This document shows positions 1-5,864 of a DNA stretch of 64,000 bases, piece after piece; the first letter of the stretch is position 1; each line of letters begins with the position of its first letter. This DNA comes from Paracoccus gahaiensis. GTDB taxonomy: Bacteria; Pseudomonadota; Alphaproteobacteria; Rhodobacterales; Rhodobacteraceae. The position numbers and the translations under genes are program-made. The stretch is taken from positions 1 through 64,000 of the forward strand of contig NZ_SUNI01000003.1 of the NCBI RefSeq assembly GCF_005048225.1, read 5' to 3'. The notes below the pieces were generated by a model. That model saw only the letters and a program-made list of their open reading frames with translations. It did no database searches and was not told where the DNA came from.

Positions 1-1
1 C

Positions 2-100
2 TTCGACTACATCGAACGCTTCTACAATCCGCGGCGGCGCCATTCGAAACTGGGCTACCTCAGCCCAATGGAGTTCGAGGCGCGCGCTATGCTAGCTTAA
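2..100 (+). CDS. IS3-family transposase OrfB, C-terminal end (partial)
   Basis: Only the last 32 residues are in the window; the gene starts to the left. The visible end carries the motif YIERFYNPRRRHSKLGYLSP followed by MEFEARAML and a stop, which is the hallmark C-terminus of IS3-family OrfB (rve integrase core) transposases. A terminal inverted repeat follows within a few bases, as expected for an IS3 element. Whether the full element is intact cannot be judged from here. Confidence 0.85.
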   Translation, partial: FDYIERFYNPRRRHSKLGYLSPMEFEARAMLA

Positions 101-104
101 CCTG

Positions 105-130
105 CCGTCCACAAAACCGGCAGCAGCTCA
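105..130. repeat. Putative right terminal inverted repeat of the IS3-type element
   Basis: Read on the minus strand this begins TGAGCTGCTGCCGG and ends near GGACGG, just after the OrfB stop. It partly matches the left-end-like sequence at 1377 (TGAACCGCGCCGGG, minus strand), so both ends belong to the same IS3 type. The outer boundary is approximate because no target duplication can be identified. Confidence 0.5.
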
Positions 131-147
131 CGCCGCGGCCGACTGCG

Positions 148-1034
148 TTAGCGGCATGCTGCGGTGAGTTCAAAATCCGCTTTGGGGTCACTGAAGTGAC
201 TGGAGATCAGGGCGCCGACGACGTTGTTGCTGTCCTTGCCCCCGACTTTGACCAGCATGACAAAGCGCGAGCTGCGTTCGACCAGCGTGGCGATATGGCT
301 GTTTCTGGAGCCGCTCAACAAGTCGCCTTCCCAGTAGCCGGGAATGGCACGATCCTCGCCTTCTGCCACTCTGTCCTGGATCGACATGGCGTCGACGATC
401 TGTTCCCTGGTCTGACCTGCCGTGGTCGCAGTTCGGCCCCGACGCATGATCCTGCGACTGCACAGATGGGCGAGCAATTCTTTCTTGAGCACACCTCGCG
501 CCTGAATGAACAGACTCTTGTAGATCGTCTCGTGCGAGATGGTCATGGAAGGGTCTCCAGGATGACCCCGCGCCTTCAGCCACCCGGCGATCTGCTGTGG
601 TGACCATTGGCCCGACAGCTTTCCGGCAACCAGTCTGCACAGAGCATGGTTAAATGCCAACCGGGGCGAAGGGCACAATTCAATGCCCGTTCTTCACTCC
701 GGGCAGCGCGATACACACGACGTCCACCGTTGCGCGCAACTTCACGCCTGATCGTAGAAGCTGCCCGCCCCGGATCACGGCCGATCCGGCTGAGGGCGCG
801 GCCTTCAGCAAGACCACGCGATACCTCCTCTCGCTCCGCCAAGCTGAGCGATCCCGGCCTGCGTGATCTGGGCGCCGGGGAAAAGCCTCCCTTTGCCGCG
901 ACAACGCCAAATGCCGAGGCCGCATGCTTGCCCAAGGCCCGGCCAATATCACTTAGCGTCTCGCCAGCCTTCCAACGCTGCCAGAGTTCAGCCTTCTGTT
1001 CATGCAACAGGCCGGGGCGACCGGTTCGTGCCAT
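148..1034 (-). pseudogene. IS30-family transposase, frameshifted and C-terminally truncated
   Basis: The N-terminal part (1034 down to about 680) starts MARTGRPGLLHEQKAELWQR and contains the IS30 helix-turn-helix region with ASTIRREVARNGG. The reading frame then shifts near 665-690 and continues in another frame with LCRLVAGKLSGQWSPQQIAG, a classic IS30 segment, followed by SHETIYKSLF and GYWEGDLLSG. WEGDLL supplies the first catalytic Asp of the DDE triad. The second Asp and the Glu are missing, because the protein ends soon after NNVVGALISSHF, about 100 residues short of a full transposase. It is therefore dead on two counts. The 3' loss lies next to the IS3 end at 130, which suggests a later insertion or deletion there. 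Confidence 0.85.
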
Positions 1035-1060
1035 CCTGGGTCCTTTCAGAATATCTCAAA

Positions 1061-1087
1061 CCAAAGATGTTGCGCTGACCGGTTGAA
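1061..1087. repeat. Putative IS30 left terminal inverted repeat
   Basis: On the minus strand this reads TTCAACCGGTCAGCGCAACA followed by TCTTTGG. It sits about 30 bases upstream of the transposase start, where an IS30 end is expected, and immediately before unrelated dehydrogenase sequence. The partner repeat is lost with the truncated 3' end, so the assignment rests on position and general resemblance to IS30 ends. Confidence 0.4.
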
Positions 1088-1098
1088 CCCACCCTCGG

Positions 1099-1231
1099 AT
1101 GATGTCGGATTTCCTGACGCTGAAGGGCAAGCGCGCCCTGATCACCGGCGGCACGCAAGGCGCGGGCGCGGCCACCGTGGCGCTTTTCCGCGGGCTGGGC
1201 GCGCAGGTTCTGACCACGGCGCGCAAACTGG
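1099..1231 (+). pseudogene. Short-chain dehydrogenase/reductase, N-terminal fragment
   Basis: Translation from 1099 gives [20 protein letters not shown] and then [20 protein letters not shown], the first beta-alpha-beta unit of an NAD(P)-binding SDR with the TGGxxGxG cofactor motif. After about 44 residues the similarity stops and the DNA becomes an IS3 orfA remnant in the opposite direction. The Asn-Ser-Tyr-Lys catalytic residues are absent. The IS30 end lies only about 12 bases upstream, so the native promoter and ribosome site are probably gone too. A non-functional stump. Confidence 0.75.
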
Positions 1232-1377
1232 CCAACGCGAACCGTTCTGGCTTTCGGTGTCCAGCACCAGCCGCACGGCGCGTTCGGGCATTTCAGGGGA
1301 AGACTCGCTCGTGGTCCTGCTCAGGATGCTCCATCCCACTGATAAGTCAGAGCCTCCGGCAGACCCGGCGCGGTTCA
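1232..1377 (-). pseudogene. IS3-family OrfA remnant with left end
   Basis: On the minus strand the segment opens with TGAACCGCGCCGGGTCTGCC, typical of an IS3-group left end. It then encodes [20 protein letters not shown] and SRW, the start of OrfA helix-turn-helix proteins that usually read SPE-RERAVRMVLEH. It breaks off at the junction with the SDR stump, and the expected orfA start codon is not intact. It may be the other end of the same IS3 type seen at positions 2-130. Confidence 0.65.
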
Positions 1378-1596
1378 CGCGGTTAAATCAATGGGTCCGA
1401 ACCCTGGGTTGACGCAAGCGACCAGACCCTGGCCAGACATCGCCGGCGACCACCTTACCCAAAACCTGCGCCAAGGCTCCGGGACAGCATCGCCTGAGTT
1501 TTCCCTTGGCGGGGGCCGCTTCACGTTGCGTTAAGAACTCTGTGCTACCCCTTTGGGGACTCAGGCCACCCACCTGCGAACCAGAAAGGAAATCCG

Positions 1597-1806
1597 ATGA
1601 TTCCAGGGCCCTCCGATCCATGTTGGCAACGTGCCATCTGCTCAGAAAAGGATCTGTCCGCAGCATCTCTCGCCACGAAGATCCTCGTGTCGCGACTACG
1701 GCAGGAAACGAAGTCGAATCCATCCAAGGTGAACGAGAAGATCGCCGAGCTGCGCAAGTACTTCGAGAAATATACATTCGCCGCCAAAGACATCGCATTG
1801 TTCTGA
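1597..1806 (+). CDS. Small protein of unknown function (69 aa)
   Basis: ATG is preceded by a good ribosome site (AAAGGA, 6 bases away). The product starts MIPGPSDPCWQRAICSEKDL and has a charged, probably helical C-terminal half with NPSKVNEKIAELRKYFEKYT and FAAKDIALF. The stop is followed after 11 bases by the start of the DUF6976-like gene, whose own ribosome site (AAAGGAAAG) lies in the gap, so the two look co-transcribed. No signal peptide or membrane segment is visible. I do not recognise the family. Codon use is less GC-extreme than in the neighbours, which fits the accessory context next to IS remnants. Confidence 0.5.
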   Translation: MIPGPSDPCWQRAICSEKDLSAASLATKILVSRLRQETKSNPSKVNEKIAELRKYFEKYTFAAKDIALF

Positions 1807-1817
1807 AAGGAAAGACG

Positions 1818-2813
1818 ATGAAAAATGCCATGATGAGCGTCGCCGAGGTGTCGCAAAGGATCGAGGACGGGGCAGTGCTGGTGCTGGCAGGCTCGGAACG
1901 GGCCTTGTCCTCCCTGCCCAGGGGCAAGTGGATCGGAGGCACGTCGGTCTATTTCGTCACCGAGACGGGCGGTCGTGTGGATCACGACAACCTCCATGTG
2001 ACCGAGATCACCGAGGCCACGGATGCCCGGACGGTCGTCCTTCAGGGGCAGGACCTGGCGAGCCTGACCGCGAACAGGTTCGATGACGGCGTCTCGATGA
2101 TCCTCATTCCCGCCTTCTCGGCCGCGCATGCCGATTTTGCAATCAATGGCGCCTCATATCCGGGCCTGTTCGATCAGCCCCTGATGGGGTGGATCACCGG
2201 CGTGCATCTGGATGACCTGGGGCGGGTGACGCCGAAGGTCTTCGACGGGGTGACCGGCACCATGCATGAGGAAGGCGCTGCCATTCTTCACGTTGCCCTT
2301 GCCGTCGACGAGCAGGCCGAACTTGATATCCTGAATCTGTTCGTGCCCGATGAGAACGCCGACAGGATCACCTTCGCCGAAACCGGCTTCTCTGCGACAC
2401 GGGCGCTGGTGAACGGAGAAGAGGTTGATTTCGCGGCCTATGTGCGACGATCCGCGATTGACACCCAATTGCCCCTGGTCGCCGATTATGCGGGCGCGAT
2501 GGTCAATGTCTCGTTTCAGGCGGTCGAAGACGATCACGTCAAGTTCTATGCACCCGTCGTGACCGGCGTCGTCTATCGGATCGCGAAGTCGCCCGGCGCC
2601 TATGCCGATGTCTTCGCAGCCCGGGTTGCCGACGAGGGTGCCAGCGCGCTGTCGTGCAATTGCATCCTCAACTACCTGTACGGAGAGTTGGAAGGCAAGA
2701 CCACGGGCGGTTTCACCGGCCCGGCCACCTTCGGCGAGGTCGCCTATGTCCTGCTCAACCAGACCTTGGTCAAGCTGGACATCCACCGGGAGCAGGCCTG
2801 CGCCGCGGCATGA
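1818..2813 (+). CDS. Uncharacterised protein, DUF6976-like (331 aa)
   Basis: ATG at 1818 is chosen because it has AAAGGAAAG just upstream. The open frame extends to 1506, but the extra part is not protein-like. The product starts MKNAMMSVAEVSQRIEDGAV and includes LPRGKWIGGTSVYFVTETGG, a pattern I associate from memory with DUF6976 proteins of unknown function. No signal peptide or membrane segment is seen, so it is probably cytoplasmic. Near the C-terminus lie a Cys pair (ALSCNCILNYLYGELEGKT) and FTGPATFGEVAYVLLNQTLV, somewhat reminiscent of FIST-type sensor proteins, which end in a similar Cys-rich GELEG region. That link is only an inference. It follows the 69-aa ORF and is isolated from metabolic genes. 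Confidence 0.75.
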   Translation: MKNAMMSVAEVSQRIEDGAVLVLAGSERALSSLPRGKWIGGTSVYFVTETGGRVDHDNLHVTEITEATDARTVVLQGQDLASLTANRFDDGVSMILIPAFSAAHADFAINGASYPGLFDQPLMGWITGVHLDDLGRVTPKVFDGVTGTMHEEGAAILHVALAVDEQAELDILNLFVPDENADRITFAETGFSATRALVNGEEVDFAAYVRRSAIDTQLPLVADYAGAMVNVSFQAVEDDHVKFYAPVVTGVVYRIAKSPGAYADVFAARVADEGASALSCNCILNYLYGELEGKTTGGFTGPATFGEVAYVLLNQTLVKLDIHREQACAAA

Positions 2814-2973
2814 CCTCCGGGCCTGAGCACCTGGTCTTGTCGTGATCCGGATTTGACCAAACAAGCCAAGGGACGATCGGCCGGTCGGGCCGACTTGCGT
2901 GCCGAGGGAGCAGCGGCGGTCGTTCGTCGTCGAAGGTCTCGATGCCTTGCGGGTCGGGGCACGATCACGACGA

Positions 2974-3005
2974 CCGCATCGTCGTTACTTCGCATGACGA
3001 TGCGG
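2974..3005. repeat. Perfect 10-bp inverted repeat
   Basis: CCGCATCGTC at 2974-2983 is the exact complement of GACGATGCGG at 2996-3005, with a 12-base spacer. It lies about 160 bases after the DUF6976-like gene. There is no T-run after it, so it could be a weak terminator, a protein-binding palindrome or a remnant. Confidence 0.5.
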
Positions 3006-3562
3006 GGCCCGGTTGCACGGTGTCCCGACCGCGGGCAGCGCAGGGCCCTGCACGCCTTTGCGCGCTGCGGGCTTTGATCGGACTGATCCCTCCGGCGCAG
3101 ACAATGCCGGCGGGCTCTCGTCCGCGTCGCTTTGACGCCCCGCATTGTGAAGGACGTCAAGGGGCCGCCGGCTTGCCGTGATGGACAGCTTGGTCTGCAG
3201 TGTTGAGAAGGGGCGAAAGGCCGTGATCTCCGGCTGGCAATCGACCCGCGAAGCGGCAGGATTAAAAGCCTTTTTGGATTCAAAGATACACAACCCTGCA
3301 TTGAAATTCGGCCAGGCGTGATGGAGATTGTCTTGTCATGTCGCCGTGCTTCAAAAGCTTTGGAGCAGGGTTTCCACCTTTGGCGGGCCACAGGCGTGGA
3401 CCGCAAATGGCGGACGGTCTACATTTGGCAGAACCCCCTTGTTGCACAACCATAAAATGCAGGATATGAACCAATTCAATCAGAACGTTTTTAAAATTCG
3501 CCAGTTTCGCCGATAACCGTTCATTCCTTCCGCTGACATTATACCGAAAAGAACAGTTCACC

Positions 3563-3590
3563 TTGACACGGCCCGGTTTCATCGCATCAT
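3563..3590 (+). promoter_or_regulatory. Putative promoter of the coiled-coil/TAXI genes
   Basis: TTGACA at 3563-3568 is a perfect -35 match. With a 16-base gap, CATCAT at 3585-3590 is a fair -10. Transcription would start about 20 bases before the GTG at 3616, leaving just room for the AAGGA ribosome site at 3602-3606. Confidence 0.45.
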
Positions 3591-3615
3591 CGGGCGATAT
3601 CAAGGAGTGCGTCTG

Positions 3616-4773
3616 GTGAATGGTCGGTTCTGTCTTTCCCTGTCCGCTTGGGCTGTTGCGGGTCTTTTGGGAACCGTCGGCGGATCGCTGTCCCAAGAGA
3701 CGCCCGATGATCTTGCCGCGCAGGCTCAGAGCCTGCGGGAGATCATCGCGACGATGGAAAGCGAGCGGACCGGCATGGAAGGTCGGCTGGACGAGGCGCG
3801 GGCCGAACTGGCCGAACTGGAGAGCCAGATCGCCCGGACCGCGACGTCCCTCGAAGAGCAGCGCAGCGATGTGGCCGCCCTGCAGGCGCAGCAGGACGCC
3901 TTGCGCACCGCCATCGGGCAGGCCGAGGCCGAGCGCGACGAGCAGCAGGCGGCCTTCGATACCCTGACCGAGGACATGACGGCGCAGTCCGAAGAGGCCG
4001 CCGCCCAACGCGCCCAGCATCAGGCCGATTTCGAGGCGATGACGGCGGCTCTGGCGGATCTGTCGGATCGGGTCGAGACGGCGCGGGCCGAGGACGGCCG
4101 GCTGACCGAGCGGCTTGCAGAGCTCCGGGCCTCCGAGCAGGCGCAGGTCGACCGCCTGACGGCCTTGGAGGCAGAGATCGCGACCGCCAGCGGGCAGCTG
4201 GACGAGGAGATCCCGGCACGGCAGGAGGATCTGGCGGCGCTTCAGGCGCAGATCTCGGAGGGGACCGCCGAGCTCGAGGACCTGACCGGGCAGCGCGAGG
4301 CCCTTCAGGCGGAACTGGCGCGATCCGAGGACCTGGCCGATCAGATCGCCGCACAGGAGGACCGCACCGCAGCCCTGCAGGACGAGGTCCAGACGCTGAC
4401 GGCGGAACTGGACGCGCTGACGCAGGCGCGCGACGCCCTGCTGGCCGAGCCGGCGCCAGAGCCGGAGCCGCCGGCGGTGGCTGCAGCCGAACCCGAGCCC
4501 GCCCCGGAGCCCGCAGAGGTCGCCGCTGCGGAGCCCGCCCCGGAGACCCCTGCCGAGCCCCTTGAAAGCGTCAGCCTTCAGCCCCGCGATCCGGCGCAGG
4601 TCGGCGCGACGTTGGCCGTCGTGCCGGGGCTGCCGGCCTCGGCCGATGCGCGCGCGCAGCTGCGCGATCGGCTGATCGAGGGGTATTGCACCATCGACGC
4701 CCTGCGCGAGGTGCAGAACCCGATCAACCGTCAGTCGCTTCTGGTCCTCGTGAGCGAGCTGGGAGGATGCTGA
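3616..4773 (+). CDS. Periplasmic coiled-coil protein with Cys-bearing C-terminal domain (385 aa)
   Basis: GTG at 3616 is preferred over GTG at 3607, because AAGGA (3602-3606) would touch the earlier codon but is 9 bases from this one. The product starts with a signal peptide (FCLSLSAWAVAGLLGTVGGS). It continues for about 250 residues as an Ala/Glu/Gln-rich coiled coil with regular heptads, for example LEEQRSDVAALQAQQDALRT. A Pro/Glu/Ala linker (about 280-325) of the wall-spanning type follows. The small C-terminal domain contains EGYCTIDALREVQNPINRQS and ends LGGC at the stop. The stop overlaps the start region of the TAXI-type gene. The coiled coil resembles periplasmic TolA- or TonB-like spacers in general build, but I cannot name a family. 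The final Cys is odd and is shared in kind with the next protein. Confidence 0.8.
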   Translation: MNGRFCLSLSAWAVAGLLGTVGGSLSQETPDDLAAQAQSLREIIATMESERTGMEGRLDEARAELAELESQIARTATSLEEQRSDVAALQAQQDALRTAIGQAEAERDEQQAAFDTLTEDMTAQSEEAAAQRAQHQADFEAMTAALADLSDRVETARAEDGRLTERLAELRASEQAQVDRLTALEAEIATASGQLDEEIPARQEDLAALQAQISEGTAELEDLTGQREALQAELARSEDLADQIAAQEDRTAALQDEVQTLTAELDALTQARDALLAEPAPEPEPPAVAAAEPEPAPEPAEVAAAEPAPETPAEPLESVSLQPRDPAQVGATLAVVPGLPASADARAQLRDRLIEGYCTIDALREVQNPINRQSLLVLVSELGGC

Positions 4774-4799
4774 AACCCATGATGCGGAAAGAAACCCCA

Positions 4800-5864
4800 A
4801 TGCGACACTCAAAGCCTCTGGCGCAGCTGACCCTCGTGATCGCGACCGCATGCGGCCTTTCGGCCCCGGCTGCCGCGCAGGACGCGCCGATGACCATCGT
4901 GACCGGCTCGCCCACCGGGACCTACATTCAGGTCGGCCGCGATCTGAGCAGGCTGATGGAGCAATGCGACCGGGGTCTGGAGGTCGTCGAATCCGCCGGC
5001 TCGCTGGAAAATTTCCTGGCCGTCCGGCAGCGTCCCAACACCCAGTTCGGCATCGTGCAGAACGATGTGCTGGAATACATGCAGACCTTCTCCGGCGACG
5101 ATCCGGATGTGGCACGTGCCATTGCCGGGGTGCGCATCGCCTTTCCGCTGTATGAGGAGGAGGTCCATATCCTGGCCCGCCGCGACATCGCGGATTTCGC
5201 GGGGCTTGCCGACAAGCGCGTGGCGATCGGCGTCGAGGACAGCGGCACCTTCCTGACCGCCTCGCTGATGCTGTCCCTGTCGGGGATCGAGCTGTCCGAG
5301 GCATTGCCCCTCGCGCCCGCCGATGCCCTGCCGCAGCTGGAGGCCGGCGAGATCGACGCGTTCTTTTATATCGCGGGTGCGCCGGCGGCGATCTATACCG
5401 AGAACGAGATCGATGCCGAGCAGTTCCACCTGCTGCCCATCCAGGATCCGACCCTGCAAGCGGTCTATGCGCCTGCGACCCTGGCGGGGGGGACCTACGA
5501 CTTCCAGCCAGACCCGGTCGATCTGGTCACGGTAAAGGCCGTGCTGATGACCTATGAATACGACCCGCGCGGCAATGCCTATCATCAGGCGAGCTGCCGG
5601 GGGGTGTCCGACCTGTCCTCGCTGATCCTGACAAATATCGACACGCTGCGCGAGGAGGGCCATCCGAAATGGCAATCCGTCGATCTGGGCGACATTCCGA
5701 CCGGGTGGGACATCGCGGCCTGCGTCAACCAGGGCATCGATCCCGATTATGTCAGCAGCTGCACCCAGCCCGCCGCCGAAGCCGAGCAGATGCCGCAGGC
5801 CCCCACCGACAGCGAGGCGAATGCCGCCTATCGCCGCAACATCTGCGCGGTCATCGGCTGCTGA
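4800..5864 (+). CDS. TAXI-family TRAP-type solute-binding protein
   Basis: The protein is about 354 aa with a signal peptide (LAQLTLVIATACGLSAPAAA, cut near AQDAP). The mature start MTIVTGSPTGTYIQVGRDLS is the signature of TAXI-type periplasmic binding proteins of TRAP transporters. Later motifs such as LADKRVAIGVEDSGTFLTA fit the two-lobe fold. ATG at 4800 has GGAAAG 8 bases upstream; in-frame ATGs at 4767 and 4779 are also possible. No DctM/DctQ-like membrane gene is nearby, so it is an orphan receptor or has another role. The C-terminus is extended and Cys-rich: it contains ACVNQGIDPDYVSSCTQP and ends RRNICAVIGC. It abuts the convergent ExeA-like gene with no spacer; the palindrome TGATCA holds both stops. 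Confidence 0.8.
   Translation: MRHSKPLAQLTLVIATACGLSAPAAAQDAPMTIVTGSPTGTYIQVGRDLSRLMEQCDRGLEVVESAGSLENFLAVRQRPNTQFGIVQNDVLEYMQTFSGDDPDVARAIAGVRIAFPLYEEEVHILARRDIADFAGLADKRVAIGVEDSGTFLTASLMLSLSGIELSEALPLAPADALPQLEAGEIDAFFYIAGAPAAIYTENEIDAEQFHLLPIQDPTLQAVYAPATLAGGTYDFQPDPVDLVTVKAVLMTYEYDPRGNAYHQASCRGVSDLSSLILTNIDTLREEGHPKWQSVDLGDIPTGWDIAACVNQGIDPDYVSSCTQPAAEAEQMPQAPTDSEANAAYRRNICAVIGC

Larger units (their letters stand above)
2814..3615. other. 800-bp spacer without a convincing gene
   Basis: No open frame here has a credible ribosome site and protein-like composition. The stretch after 3250 is clearly less GC-rich than the rest of the window. It holds a 10-bp inverted repeat at 2974-3005, a GCAGGGCCCTGC palindrome at 3040-3051, and a promoter-like pair close to the next gene. 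Confidence 0.6.

Noticed and set aside
148..1034. Programmed frameshifting in the IS30 transposase
   Set aside because: No slippery run with a stimulatory structure is evident near 665-690, and the C-terminal catalytic residues are missing anyway, so decay is the simpler explanation.
1506..1817. N-terminal extension of the DUF6976-like protein
   Set aside because: The extra 104 residues overlap the 69-aa ORF and lack protein character, while ATG at 1818 has an excellent ribosome site.
3280..5304. Long open frame on the minus strand (674 codons)
   Set aside because: It is the complement of the coiled-coil and TAXI-type genes and reads as Arg/Gly/Leu-rich noise without motifs or a ribosome site; typical of very GC-rich DNA.
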